A model generated the notes under the pieces. That model was not told the origin of the DNA. It searched no databases and saw only the letters and a list, made by a program, of their open reading frames with translations. Both the position numbers and the translations under genes were made by a program. This document shows, piece after piece, positions 35,514 through 44,486 of a stretch of 64,000 bases of DNA (its first letter is position 1; the number at the start of each line of letters is the position of its first letter). The stretch is from Clostridium sp. MCC353 (lineage in GTDB: Bacteria; Bacillota; Clostridia; Lachnospirales; Lachnospiraceae): positions 16,810 to 80,809 of the forward strand of contig NZ_WQPN01000134.1 of NCBI RefSeq assembly GCF_018785315.1, given 5' to 3'.

Positions 35514-36431
35514 ATGATTAGTCAATTGATCGAAAAAATACAGAAAACGAAAGCGCCGATCTGTGTGGGATTGGATCCGATGCTGGGGTATATCCCGGAG
35601 CATATCACGAAAAAGTCATTTGCGGAGTTTGGAGAGACTTTGGAGGGGGCTGCTGATGCGATCTGGCAGTTTAATAAAGAAATCGTTGATCATACCTGTG
35701 ACTTGATTCCGTCTGTTAAACCGCAGATTGCCATGTATGAGCAGTTCGGAATCGAAGGTTTAAAGATATATGAAAAGACAGTGAGCTATTGCCGGGAGAA
35801 AGGGCTTGTTGTAATCGGGGACGCCAAGAGGGGCGATATCGGCTCAACTTCTGCGGCATACGCCACCGCCCACATCGGTCAGGTTCAGGTTGGCTCCAAG
35901 TCCTATTCCGGATTCCATACGGATTTTGTGACCGTTAATCCGTATTTTGGAACCGACGGGGTAAAACCCTTTGTAGATGTATGTAATAAGGAAGATAAAG
36001 GTTTATTTATCCTGGTTAAGACCTCCAATCCGTCCAGCGGGGAGTTCCAGGATAAGCTGATCGACGGAAGGCCGTTATATGAGCTTGTAGCCGATAAAGT
36101 TGTAGAATGGGGAAATGAATCCATGGACGGAGCTTACAGCAACATCGGAGCGGTAGTGGGAGCTACCTATCCTGAGATGAGCAGAATCCTCCGCAAATTA
36201 ATGCCCAATACTTATTTCCTGGTGCCTGGCTACGGCGCCCAGGGCGGAACTGCAGAAGATTTAAAATACTGCTTTAATGAAGACGGTCTGGGAGCAATTG
36301 TCAATTCCTCCAGAGGAATTATCGCTGCATACAAACAGGAAAAATACGCAAAATTCGGCGCGGAGCATTTCGCGGAGGCCTCCAGACAGGCAGTGATTGA
36401 TATGGTTGCCGATATAAACAGCGTATTATAG
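35514..36431 (+). CDS. pyrF: Orotidine 5'-phosphate decarboxylase
   Basis: Last step of UMP synthesis: decarboxylates OMP. 305 residues, the longer type 2 form (about 270-310) rather than the 230-residue type. The catalytic motif is GDAKRGDIGSTSAAYA, and LVPGYGAQGG forms the phosphate-binding region. The ATG at 35514 follows a GAGGAGG site. It opens the pyrF-pyrK-pyrD-pyrE operon; pyrK begins 10 bases after it. Confidence 0.94.
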   Translation: MISQLIEKIQKTKAPICVGLDPMLGYIPEHITKKSFAEFGETLEGAADAIWQFNKEIVDHTCDLIPSVKPQIAMYEQFGIEGLKIYEKTVSYCREKGLVVIGDAKRGDIGSTSAAYATAHIGQVQVGSKSYSGFHTDFVTVNPYFGTDGVKPFVDVCNKEDKGLFILVKTSNPSSGEFQDKLIDGRPLYELVADKVVEWGNESMDGAYSNIGAVVGATYPEMSRILRKLMPNTYFLVPGYGAQGGTAEDLKYCFNEDGLGAIVNSSRGIIAAYKQEKYAKFGAEHFAEASRQAVIDMVADINSVL

Positions 36432-36441
36432 GAGGAAGTCC

Positions 36442-37215
36442 ATGAGTCAGGTGAAATTAACTGCGGTTGTGGACAGCCAGAAAAGGCTGGTTCCTGATGT
36501 GTACAGCATGTGGATCTGCTGCGGGGAGATTGCGGAACAGGCGGTTCCGGGGCAGTTCATTTCCGTCTATTCAAAGGACGGTTCGAAACTCCTTCCCAGG
36601 CCCATCAGCATTTGTGAAGTGGATAAGGACGCGGGAAAGCTGAGGATTGTTTACCGGGTTGTTGGAGCGGGGACGGAGGAATTCTCCGGATATGAGGCGG
36701 ATGATGAGATTGTGATCATGGGGCCGTTGGGAAATGGTTTCCCGGTGGCGGAAAATAAGGGCAGAAAGTCATTTTTGATCGGCGGCGGAATCGGAATACC
36801 GCCTATGCTGGAACTGGCAAAGAATCTGGACGGGGAGAAACAGATGGTTTTAGGTTACCGGGACGTGCTGTTTTTAAACCGGGAATTTGAGGATTACGGC
36901 AGTGTGACAATAGCTACGGAAGACGGAAGCACGGGCACCAGAGGGAATGTGCTGGATGCCATCCGGGAACAGGGGCTGGATGCGGAAGTGATCTATGCCT
37001 GCGGCCCTACGCCTATGCTGCGCGCCATTAAATCCTATGCAGCGGAACATGGAATCGAATGCTGGCTGTCTCTGGAAGAGAAGATGGCCTGCGGAATCGG
37101 CGCCTGTCTGGCCTGTGTCTGCCAGTCCAAAGAAGTGGATCACCATTCCCACGTGCATAATAAACGGATCTGCAAGGACGGACCGGTATTCCGTGCAGAG
37201 GAGGTGGAATTGTGA
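36442..37215 (+). CDS. pyrK: Dihydroorotate dehydrogenase, electron-transfer subunit
   Basis: A 257-residue FAD- and [2Fe-2S]-containing protein that passes electrons from dihydroorotate oxidation to NAD+. The FAD-binding motif RPISICEV is near residue 53, the NAD-binding GGGIGIPPMLELAK near 113, and the C-terminal cluster ligands lie in CGIGACLACVC plus the cysteine of RICKDGPVF. It forms the type 1B enzyme with PyrD, which follows with a one-base overlap (TGATG). Confidence 0.94.
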   Translation: MSQVKLTAVVDSQKRLVPDVYSMWICCGEIAEQAVPGQFISVYSKDGSKLLPRPISICEVDKDAGKLRIVYRVVGAGTEEFSGYEADDEIVIMGPLGNGFPVAENKGRKSFLIGGGIGIPPMLELAKNLDGEKQMVLGYRDVLFLNREFEDYGSVTIATEDGSTGTRGNVLDAIREQGLDAEVIYACGPTPMLRAIKSYAAEHGIECWLSLEEKMACGIGACLACVCQSKEVDHHSHVHNKRICKDGPVFRAEEVEL

Positions 37216-38117
37216 TGAATACGAAAGTGACTCTGGCGGGGATTACCCTTAACAATCCGGTCATGACTGCGTCGGGGACATTTGGTTCCGGCGCTGAATA
37301 CGGCGGGATGGTGGATTTGAACAAGCTGGGAGCGGTGGTGACAAAGGGTGTGGCCAATGTGCCCTGGCCCGGCAATCCAACGCCCAGAATAGCGGAAACC
37401 TATGGAGGTATGATCAATGCCATCGGCCTTCAGAATCCGGGAATCGATGTGTTTGTGGAACGGGACATTCCGTTTTTGAAGAAATATGATACTAAGATCA
37501 TTGTCAACGTATGCGGAAGAACCACTGAGGATTATGTGGAAGTGGTGGAACGGCTGGCGGATGAGCCGGTGGATATGCTGGAGATCAACATTTCCTGCCC
37601 CAATGTAAAGGAGGGAGGAATCGCCTTCGGACAAGATCCGAAAGCGGTGGAGGCGATCACCAGAGAGGTGAAGAAATACGCCAGACAGCCGGTTATTATG
37701 AAGCTGAGCCCCAATGTTACGGATATCACGGTGATGGCAAAGGCAGCGGAGGCGGGGGGCGCGGATGTGCTGTCCCTGATCAACACGCTGACCGGCATGA
37801 AGATCGATATTCACAAGAGATGTTTTGCGGTGGCCAATAAAACGGGCGGGCTTTCCGGCCCTGCGATCAAACCTGTGGCGGTGCGCATGGTTTATCAGGT
37901 ATCCCATGCGGTATCGGTTCCTGTGATTGGGATGGGAGGCATTATGAACGCGGAAGACGCCATTGAGTTTATGATGGCGGGAGCTTCGGCGGTATCCGTG
38001 GGCACGGCCAATTTCCATAATCCATACGCGACGGAGGAAATTGCAGCGGGCATTGAAGCGTACATGAAGAAGTATAATATAGAAGATATTAATGAATTAA
38101 TTGGGTGTGTGGACTGA
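37215..38117 (+). CDS. pyrD: Dihydroorotate dehydrogenase (type 1B), catalytic subunit
   Basis: A 300-residue FMN enzyme that oxidises dihydroorotate to orotate. The active-site base is the cysteine in EINISCPNVKEGG, as in type 1B enzymes (1A has the same residue but no PyrK partner; type 2 has serine). Phosphate/FMN-binding regions GIGLQNPG-like and GMGGIMNAEDA are present. The ATG at 37215 follows GAGGTGG and is coupled to pyrK. Confidence 0.94.
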   Translation: MNTKVTLAGITLNNPVMTASGTFGSGAEYGGMVDLNKLGAVVTKGVANVPWPGNPTPRIAETYGGMINAIGLQNPGIDVFVERDIPFLKKYDTKIIVNVCGRTTEDYVEVVERLADEPVDMLEINISCPNVKEGGIAFGQDPKAVEAITREVKKYARQPVIMKLSPNVTDITVMAKAAEAGGADVLSLINTLTGMKIDIHKRCFAVANKTGGLSGPAIKPVAVRMVYQVSHAVSVPVIGMGGIMNAEDAIEFMMAGASAVSVGTANFHNPYATEEIAAGIEAYMKKYNIEDINELIGCVD

Positions 38118-38175
38118 TCTGTGTTATGATTCACGATAAACACAGCGGTGAACGCCGGTTACGGAGGAAGAATCA

Positions 38176-38850
38176 GTGGAACAGTATAAGCAGGAATTTA
38201 TTGAGTTTATGGTAGACAGCCAGGTGCTGAAATTTGGAGAATTTACATTAAAGAGCGGAAGAAAATCCCCATTTTTTATGAATGCGGGAGCCTATGTGAC
38301 GGGAACCCAGCTTCGCAAACTGGGCGAATATTATGCAAAAGCAATCCACGATAACTACGGAACGGATTTTGACGTATTGTTCGGGCCGGCTTATAAGGGG
38401 ATTCCGTTGAGTGTGGCAACCACAATCGCATTCAGCGAATTATACGGCAAGGATATTAAGTATTGTTCCAACCGCAAGGAAGTGAAGGATCATGGCGATG
38501 TGGGCATACTGCTTGGCAGCCCGATCAAAGACGGTGATAAGGTGGTAATTATCGAGGATGTTACCACATCCGGCAAATCCATTGAAGAGACATTTCCCAT
38601 CATCCAGGCCCAGGGTAAGGTCCAGATCATCGGACTGATGGTTTCCTTAAACCGGATGGAGAGGGGAAAAGGCGAAAAGAGCGCTTTGGAAGAGATCAAA
38701 GAAACCTATGGATTCGACGCGAATGCCATCGTAACCATGAATGATGTGGTGGAACATTTGTATAATAAGGAATATCAGGGAAAGATTATTATTGATGATA
38801 AGATTAAAGCAGCCATCGATATGTATTATGATCAGTATGGTGTAAAATAA
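38176..38850 (+). CDS. pyrE: Orotate phosphoribosyltransferase
   Basis: A 224-residue type I phosphoribosyltransferase converting orotate and PRPP to OMP. The PRPP-binding loop is VVIIEDVTTSGKS; the catalytic lysine-containing mobile loop is NRKEVKDHG. GTG start preceded by GGAGGAAG. It closes the pyrFKDE operon. The next small gene starts 12 bases later and may be cotranscribed. carA/carB, pyrB and pyrC are not in this window. Confidence 0.94.
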   Translation: MEQYKQEFIEFMVDSQVLKFGEFTLKSGRKSPFFMNAGAYVTGTQLRKLGEYYAKAIHDNYGTDFDVLFGPAYKGIPLSVATTIAFSELYGKDIKYCSNRKEVKDHGDVGILLGSPIKDGDKVVIIEDVTTSGKSIEETFPIIQAQGKVQIIGLMVSLNRMERGKGEKSALEEIKETYGFDANAIVTMNDVVEHLYNKEYQGKIIIDDKIKAAIDMYYDQYGVK

Positions 38851-38862
38851 GGAGTGAACCGA

Positions 38863-39012
38863 ATGGAAAAGGTTTATAAAACGATGAGAAATGCCGGAGT
38901 CTGCAGTATCGTTGTAGGCATTATCATTTTGGCGGCAGGAATTGCAGCCGGAACAATGTCCATTATCAGCGGCGCCGTTTTGCTGAAGCGTAAATCAAAT
39001 ATAACATTTTAA
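38863..39012 (+). CDS. 49-residue single-pass or hairpin membrane protein
   Basis: A short frame with AAGGAG eight bases before its ATG. The product begins MEKVYKTMRNAG, then a hydrophobic stretch of about 27 residues (CSIVVGIIILAAGIAAG... ) and ends LLKRKSNITF. It is followed directly by a terminator, so the arrangement of ribosome site, frame and terminator supports a real gene. Similar tiny membrane proteins are common in Lachnospiraceae. Function unknown. Confidence 0.7.
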   Translation: MEKVYKTMRNAGVCSIVVGIIILAAGIAAGTMSIISGAVLLKRKSNITF

Positions 39013-39013
39013 T

Positions 39014-39057
39014 TAAAAGGGGCAGTATTCGCCAAGGGTGAGTGCTGTCCTTTTATA
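39014..39057 (+). terminator. Terminator after the pyrimidine operon and small membrane gene
   Basis: AAAAGGGGCAGTATTC pairs imperfectly with GAGTGCTGTCCTTTT, with a short T-run at the end. It separates the pyrimidine unit from vanZ. Confidence 0.6.
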
Positions 39058-39073
39058 ACCATTGAGGAGTATT

Positions 39074-39553
39074 ATGATAAAAGGGAGTACGAAACTTCAG
39101 AAGTTCGGATGGATTTTTTTTATTCTCTATCTGATTTCTTTGACATATTTTATGTTCTTTGCAGAATCATTTGGAAGGTCTGCCCAGGAACAGACGAGAT
39201 ACGCATATAACCTGCAGTTGTTTAAGGAGATTAAGCGGTTTTATATATACAGGGAGCAGCTTGGCTTTAAGGCATTTTTTTTGAATATATTCGGCAATGT
39301 AATCGCATTCATGCCGTTTGGATTTTTCCTTCCGGTTGTGAGCAGAAGAGGACGCCATTGGTATAATACCTTTCTTCTGGGATTCAGTTTAAGCCTCTGC
39401 ATAGAGACAACACAATTGATTTTCAAGGTGGGAAGTTTTGATGTGGATGACCTCTTACTCAATACCATTGGAGGTATTTTGGGATTTATCTGTTATAAAA
39501 TCATTCAGAAAGCCCGGGTTAGGAGGAAACTTCGTGGAAAGAAGACATACTAG
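39074..39553 (+). CDS. VanZ-family membrane protein
   Basis: A 159-residue protein with about four transmembrane segments and the VanZ pattern NIFGNVIAFMPFGFFLP followed by FSLSLCIETTQL and DVDDLLLNTIGGILG. VanZ-like proteins are widespread in Firmicutes; the original one gives low-level teicoplanin resistance, but most have no known role. The ATG at 39074 follows TTGAGGAG. The next gene starts within its 3' end. Confidence 0.9.
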   Translation: MIKGSTKLQKFGWIFFILYLISLTYFMFFAESFGRSAQEQTRYAYNLQLFKEIKRFYIYREQLGFKAFFLNIFGNVIAFMPFGFFLPVVSRRGRHWYNTFLLGFSLSLCIETTQLIFKVGSFDVDDLLLNTIGGILGFICYKIIQKARVRRKLRGKKTY

Positions 39554-39857
39554 AGTTTCATATGTGAAAAAGCCGCTGGCAAAACGCAGTTTTATGTCCA
39601 TCGGTTTGGTGACAGCAGGTTTGTGCTTATTTGCGGCCGGCATGTATCTGAGTATAAAGAACCAGGGACAGGCGCCGCTCAATGTGGCGGCCATGGTATT
39701 TTGCAGTCTGATTCTCAACTTGGTGGGGGTCTGGTACGGAGCTCTTTCCTTTTTGGAGAAGGAAAAGAACTATATTCTGGCCAAAGTGGGAATTGTGGTT
39801 GGAGGGCTGGAAATTTTCGCCTGGATTTTGATTATGATTGTGGGAATAGGAGGCTGA
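39534..39857 (+). CDS. Small conserved-looking membrane protein, unknown function
   Basis: A 107-residue protein with three hydrophobic segments (about 18-37, 49-70 and 82-104) and a basic N-terminus VERRHTRVSYVKK. GTG start with AGGAGG seven bases upstream, inside the vanZ 3' end, so the pair is probably translationally coupled. A DUF6142-like assignment comes to mind but is not certain. The peptidase gene begins 4 bases after its stop. Confidence 0.75.
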   Translation: MERRHTRVSYVKKPLAKRSFMSIGLVTAGLCLFAAGMYLSIKNQGQAPLNVAAMVFCSLILNLVGVWYGALSFLEKEKNYILAKVGIVVGGLEIFAWILIMIVGIGG

Positions 39858-39861
39858 AATT

Positions 39862-41928
39862 ATGGATTACCGTGTATTGTTGAAAGAAGAGAATGAAGCG
39901 GTCATGGAGCGGTATGAGCTTTCCATGGAGCGGATCAGGGAGATGGAGGGAGAGGATACGGTTTCTCTGCCTTACAGGGAGTATTTTAAACGGACGGCGG
40001 ATTTTATCTTGATGATCGGTAAACTGGTGGAGGAATTAAACCGGGGAATGCTGAAAGAAGCACCTTTTGAGGAGCTAAAATCATGGAACCGCAGGCTGTA
40101 TCAGGATATAGAGGAAGGCACATATGAGAAGAGCTTCGCAAACCCTGCCTATGCGGTGAAGATGCTGGGAGACGGTGTGGGACAGCTCCTCTCTTTTCTT
40201 TATGCGGAAATCAGAGGGGATATTGTATTCGCTTATGAGAACAGGCTTGGGGATATTACGATTCTGAACGAGCTGTTTATCGAAATCTATAACATGTTTG
40301 AGGAAGGGATTCCCCAGGCAAAGAAGATCAAGGACGCCCTTTACTGGTTTATCAACGATTACGCGGATCAGATGATCTCTTACCGGATGAGGGAATCGCT
40401 GGATCCCGGGTTCTCTTTCGCTGTGGATATCATCATGAATGAGAACCTGAATGATCTCAGATATCTGTACCATTTCGGTGAGCAGATTACGGATAATGAA
40501 TTAAAGACAGCCGGTTTTTTAAACAGCCTGCCTCAGGAAACGATTGAGCTCATGGCCCATACCTATACGGAAGGCTACCGCAAGGGGTTTGAAGTGATGG
40601 GCAGGGATCTGTCGGGGAAGAAAAATGTGGCGATCCGGTATGAACTGGGTTTTGAACGGATGGTAAAGCAGGCGGTTATTAATTTCAGAAACATGGGGCT
40701 GGAGCCGGTTATTTACCGGGCGGCCGTCCAGACTTTAAATAAAAACCCCAACCGGAAAGTGGGGTATTACAGCGCTTCGGGAAATAAGCAGTATGAATAT
40801 GACCACCGTTACGACGGAGCTGTTTACCTGACCGGAACCTTTAAAAATAAGAGAAAGGACATTCTGCGCTCTTCCTATGAGGCGTTAAAAAAGGAAGCGT
40901 CCCTTTTTGCCGGACCTGCTGTGATTGAGACTTTTGGGGAAAATGGTTTCGAGCCGGTCAACAAACCGGAGGCGTTTGGCCTTTCGAAAAAGCAGGAACA
41001 GCTTACCATCGCTTATGCCAATGAATCCATGCAGATATCCAATGAATATATGCCGGGAGATGAGACCAGCTTTACGATCATCGCATTTCCAATTCCGGCC
41101 ATTGGGAAAGATTTTGAAGATATTTTCAAGGAAACCATCCGAATCAATACCCTGGATTACGAAGTTTATAAAGGGATTCAGCAGGTGATCATCGATGTGC
41201 TGGACCGGGCTGCCGGTGTGAGGATCAAGGGCAGCGGGGGCAATGAAACACAGCTTTTCGTGGCTCTTCATGAGCTGGAATGCCCGGATAAACAGACGAA
41301 TTTTGAAAACTGCGTGGCTGACGTCAATATTCCGCTGGGAGAAGTTTTTACATCCCCGGTTTTAAAGGGAACAGAAGGGATTCTGCATGTGGAAAATGTC
41401 TACATCGGTGATATTCAGTTTAAGAACCTGCGCCTTACATTTGAAAACGGCATGGTGACGGATTACGGATGTGGGAACTTTGAAAAGGAAGAAGAGGGAA
41501 AGAGGCTGGTGAAGCAGGTGATCTTAAAGAACCATGATTCGGTTCCAATGGGTGAGTTCGCCATAGGGACCAACACCACCGCCTATGCCATGGCTAAGAA
41601 ATTTGGAATTATCGATAAACTGCCGATCCTGATTGTGGAGAAGATGGGGCCTCATTTTGCGGTCGGAGATACCTGTTACAGCTGGTCGGAAGATTCTCCG
41701 GTTTATAATCCGGACGGCAAGGAGATCATTGCGCGGGATAATGAAATTTCCCTGCTCAGGAAAGAGGATGTGTCAAAAGCTTACTTTAACTGCCACACGG
41801 ATATTACAATTCCCTATGATGAACTGGATTATATCGAAGCGGTTGACCGGAAGGGAAATGCTGTGAGAATTATTGAGAACGGCCGGTTTGTGCTCCCCGG
41901 TTTGGAGGAGTTAAACCGGGCATTTTAA
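39862..41928 (+). CDS. M29-like aminopeptidase with a large N-terminal extension
   Basis: A 688-residue protein. The C-terminal half (about 330-688) resembles M29 (thermophilic-type) aminopeptidases: DVNIPLGEVFTSPV, TEGILHVENVYIG, MGEFAIGTNTTAYAMA and EKMGPHFAVGDTCYSW hold the expected acidic and histidine metal ligands, and NCHTDITIPYDEL lies near the end. The N-terminal half (about 1-300) is largely helical and not recognised; normal M29 enzymes are only about 370-415 residues. It is cotranscribed with the two membrane protein genes upstream (4-base gap). A cytosolic peptide-trimming role is likely. Confidence 0.82.
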   Translation: MDYRVLLKEENEAVMERYELSMERIREMEGEDTVSLPYREYFKRTADFILMIGKLVEELNRGMLKEAPFEELKSWNRRLYQDIEEGTYEKSFANPAYAVKMLGDGVGQLLSFLYAEIRGDIVFAYENRLGDITILNELFIEIYNMFEEGIPQAKKIKDALYWFINDYADQMISYRMRESLDPGFSFAVDIIMNENLNDLRYLYHFGEQITDNELKTAGFLNSLPQETIELMAHTYTEGYRKGFEVMGRDLSGKKNVAIRYELGFERMVKQAVINFRNMGLEPVIYRAAVQTLNKNPNRKVGYYSASGNKQYEYDHRYDGAVYLTGTFKNKRKDILRSSYEALKKEASLFAGPAVIETFGENGFEPVNKPEAFGLSKKQEQLTIAYANESMQISNEYMPGDETSFTIIAFPIPAIGKDFEDIFKETIRINTLDYEVYKGIQQVIIDVLDRAAGVRIKGSGGNETQLFVALHELECPDKQTNFENCVADVNIPLGEVFTSPVLKGTEGILHVENVYIGDIQFKNLRLTFENGMVTDYGCGNFEKEEEGKRLVKQVILKNHDSVPMGEFAIGTNTTAYAMAKKFGIIDKLPILIVEKMGPHFAVGDTCYSWSEDSPVYNPDGKEIIARDNEISLLRKEDVSKAYFNCHTDITIPYDELDYIEAVDRKGNAVRIIENGRFVLPGLEELNRAF

Positions 41929-41968
41929 CCCAAGCGGTTAAGCGATTGAATTATGTATGAAAAAATCA

Positions 41969-42118
41969 TTGACGCAGGGAATAAAACCTAGTATTATAAT
42001 TAATAAGTAAGTATGCATTAATTAATATTACTTATAAGATGAGCTTATTAATCCTGGAGCGCAATGTTATGAATGGCTTTGGGATCAAAGGATTATAATG
42101 AGAAAAGGAGAATTTACT
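41969..42118 (+). promoter_or_regulatory. Promoter and untranslated leader of the purine gene cluster
   Basis: TTGACG (41969-41974) and TATTAT (41992-41997) with a 17-base spacer give a good promoter. The leader of about 115 bases contains a hairpin ATAAGTAA/TTACTTAT (42003-42036 region) and a smaller CTTTG/CAAAG hairpin near 42077, before the AAAAGGAG ribosome site. It does not contain the conserved loops of the purine riboswitch, so any control of purE by this leader would be through another mechanism. Confidence 0.6.
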
Positions 42119-42631
42119 ATGGCAAAAGTTGGTATTGTTATGGGCAGCGACTCAGATATGCCGGTAATGGCACAGGCAGCAGATATCTTAGAGAAATTAG
42201 GCGTGGAATGTGAGATGACCATTATTTCAGCTCACAGAGAGCCGGATGTATTTTTTGAATATGCAAAGTCTGCGGAGGCAAAAGGCTTTAAGGTGATTAT
42301 TGCCGGAGCCGGAAAAGCGGCCCACCTTCCCGGCATGTGCGCGGCTATTTTCCCAATGCCTGTAATCGGTATTCCGATGAAGACTTCAGACCTTGGCGGT
42401 GTGGATTCCCTTTACTCAATTGTTCAGATGCCGTCGGGAATCCCGGTAGCTACGGTGGCGATCAACGGCGGAATGAACGCCGGTATCCTGGCGGCTAAAA
42501 TTCTGGCCACCTCTGATCCGGAACTTCTTCAGAGATTGAAAGATTATTCGGAATCCCTTAAAAATGATGTGGTTAAAAAAGCTGAGAAATTAGATCAGAT
42601 CGGATATAAAGAGTATCTTGCACAGAAATAA
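42119..42631 (+). CDS. purE: N5-carboxyaminoimidazole ribonucleotide mutase
   Basis: A 170-residue class I PurE that rearranges N5-CAIR to CAIR in purine synthesis. It has the start KVGIVMGSDSDMPVM, the SAHREPD motif holding the catalytic histidine, and GAGKAAHLPGM. The ATG at 42119 follows AAAAGGAG; an upstream ATG at 42098 lies before it. purK is not adjacent, so N5-CAIR may be supplied by a purK elsewhere, or the enzyme may work from AIR and bicarbonate directly. It opens purE-purM-purN-purD. Confidence 0.94.
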   Translation: MAKVGIVMGSDSDMPVMAQAADILEKLGVECEMTIISAHREPDVFFEYAKSAEAKGFKVIIAGAGKAAHLPGMCAAIFPMPVIGIPMKTSDLGGVDSLYSIVQMPSGIPVATVAINGGMNAGILAAKILATSDPELLQRLKDYSESLKNDVVKKAEKLDQIGYKEYLAQK

Positions 42632-42714
42632 TAACAGTTAAATTGATTGCCGCCAAACCCGCGTAAAGCGGAGTTTAAACAGGATATGGGCGGAAAATGG
42701 AGATGGAGGAAGTT

Positions 42715-43746
42715 ATGGATTACAAGAAGGCTGGAGTTGATATTGAAGCTGGTTATAAATCGGTGGAACTGATGAAGAAACATGTGATGGAGACCATGAG
42801 GCCGGAAGTTTTAGGCGGAATCGGCGGTTTTTCAGGTGCATTTTCTTTAGAAGCGATTAAGGGCATGGATCATCCGGTGCTGTTATCCGGTACGGACGGG
42901 GTCGGAACCAAGCTGAAGCTGGCATTTATTTTGGATAAACACAATACGGTGGGAATCGACTGTGTTGCCATGTGTGTGAACGATGTGGCCTGCGCGGGCG
43001 GCGAGCCGTTGTTTTTCCTGGATTATATCGCATGTGGGAAAAATGTGCCTGAAAAGATCGCTGCAATCGTCAGCGGAGTGGCGGACGGCTGCAAGCAGTC
43101 CAATGCGGCTTTGGTGGGCGGTGAAACTGCCGAGATGCCTGGATTTTATCCGGAAGATGAGTACGATCTGGCCGGTTTTGCCGTAGGCGTAGTGGATCAG
43201 AAGGATTTAATCGATGGAAAAGACCTGGCGGAAGGGGATGTGCTGATCGGCATGGCTTCTTCAGGCGTACATAGCAATGGATTCTCTTTAGTTCGTAAGG
43301 TATTTGAAAATGAAATGAATAAGGAGGGGCTGAACACCTATTATGAGGAGCTTGGCACCACCTTGGGAGAGGCATTAATCGCTCCTACCAAGATCTATGT
43401 AAAAGCGCTCCGTTCGGTTAAAGAAGCGGGCGTTAAGATAAAAGCATGCAGCCATATTACGGGCGGCGGCTTCTACGAGAACATCCCGCGTATGTTAAAA
43501 GAAGGAACCAGAGCGGTGATTAAAAAGGACAGCTATGAAGTGCCTGCTATTTTCAGGCTGCTGGCTGCAAAGGGCGAGATCGCGGAAGAGATGATGTACA
43601 ATACTTACAATATGGGGATCGGCATGATCGTGGCGGTGGATCCTGCGGATGTGGATAAAACGGCTGCGGCCATAAAAGATGCCGGTGAAACTCCTTATGT
43701 GATCGGTTCTGTGGAAGCGGGAGAAAAGGGAGTGACCTTATGCTGA
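42715..43746 (+). CDS. purM: Phosphoribosylformylglycinamidine cyclo-ligase
   Basis: A 343-residue AIR synthetase of the PurM/PurL ATPase family. Family motifs include [33 protein letters not shown] and [11 protein letters not shown]. It closes the imidazole ring of AIR. The ATG at 42715 follows GGAGATGGAGG. Its 3' end overlaps purN by 7 bases. Confidence 0.95.
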   Translation: MDYKKAGVDIEAGYKSVELMKKHVMETMRPEVLGGIGGFSGAFSLEAIKGMDHPVLLSGTDGVGTKLKLAFILDKHNTVGIDCVAMCVNDVACAGGEPLFFLDYIACGKNVPEKIAAIVSGVADGCKQSNAALVGGETAEMPGFYPEDEYDLAGFAVGVVDQKDLIDGKDLAEGDVLIGMASSGVHSNGFSLVRKVFENEMNKEGLNTYYEELGTTLGEALIAPTKIYVKALRSVKEAGVKIKACSHITGGGFYENIPRMLKEGTRAVIKKDSYEVPAIFRLLAAKGEIAEEMMYNTYNMGIGMIVAVDPADVDKTAAAIKDAGETPYVIGSVEAGEKGVTLC

Positions 43747-44327
43747 GAGTGGGCGTGATGGTTTCCGGCGGAGGAACCAACCTTCAGGCCATTTTGGATG
43801 CATTGGACAGCAAAAAGATTACGAATGCTGAAATCCAGGTGGTTATCAGCAATAATAAGAACGCATATGCGCTGGAACGGGCCAGAAATCACGGGATACC
43901 GGCAATTGCGGTTTCGCCTAAGGATTTTGAAACCAGAGAGGCGTTTAATGAGGCATTTTTGGCAAAAGTGGATGAATATGAGCTGGATTTGATCGTGCTG
44001 GCCGGATTCCTGGTGACCATTCCTGTTGCCATGATCCAGAAATACCGCAATAAGATCATCAACATCCATCCATCCCTGATCCCTTCGTTCTGCGGCGTGG
44101 GATATTATGGGCTGAAAGTTCATGAAGCGGCTCTCAAAAGAGGCGTGAAGATCACAGGGGCCACGGTTCATTATGTGGATGAAGGGGTTGATTCCGGCCC
44201 CATCATTCTGCAGAAGGCGGTGGAAGTGATGGAAGGCGATACGCCGGAGATCCTTCAGAGACGGGTGATGGAACAGGCGGAATGGGTGATACTTCCGCAG
44301 GCCATCCAGATGATAGCGAACAGATGA
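43740..44327 (+). CDS. purN: Phosphoribosylglycinamide formyltransferase (10-formyl-THF dependent)
   Basis: A 195-residue PurN. Motifs: [13 protein letters not shown] at the N-terminus, [12 protein letters not shown] with the catalytic Asn-His, and [18 protein letters not shown] with the catalytic Asp. It formylates GAR using 10-formyltetrahydrofolate, linking this cluster to the folate supply that folT provides. The start overlaps purM (ATGCTGA). Confidence 0.95.
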   Translation: MLRVGVMVSGGGTNLQAILDALDSKKITNAEIQVVISNNKNAYALERARNHGIPAIAVSPKDFETREAFNEAFLAKVDEYELDLIVLAGFLVTIPVAMIQKYRNKIINIHPSLIPSFCGVGYYGLKVHEAALKRGVKITGATVHYVDEGVDSGPIILQKAVEVMEGDTPEILQRRVMEQAEWVILPQAIQMIANR

Positions 44328-44330
44328 TTT

Positions 44331-44370
44331 CCCCATTGGGGTGCAGGGGGACCTGCATCCCGGATGGGGT
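44331..44370 (+). terminator. Hairpin between purN and purD, possible partial terminator
   Basis: CCCCAT (44331-44336) pairs with ATGGGG, and inside it GGTGCAGG pairs with CCTGCATC, followed by TATTTT. The T-run is weak. It may lower or stabilise expression of purD, which starts 117 bases later. Confidence 0.5.
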
Positions 44371-44486
44371 ATTTTGGATTCATGAGGGCAGTGAGCATGA
44401 GGATGGAAGCAGAAAGGCCTCAAGGGAATGGAATAAAATTTGACTATGTATTTTGAGCCGTTTTGAGCGGCGGAACGGAGGAATAT

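Noticed and set aside
41998-42118. Possible purine riboswitch before purE
   Set aside because: The conserved loop sequences and three-way junction are not present.
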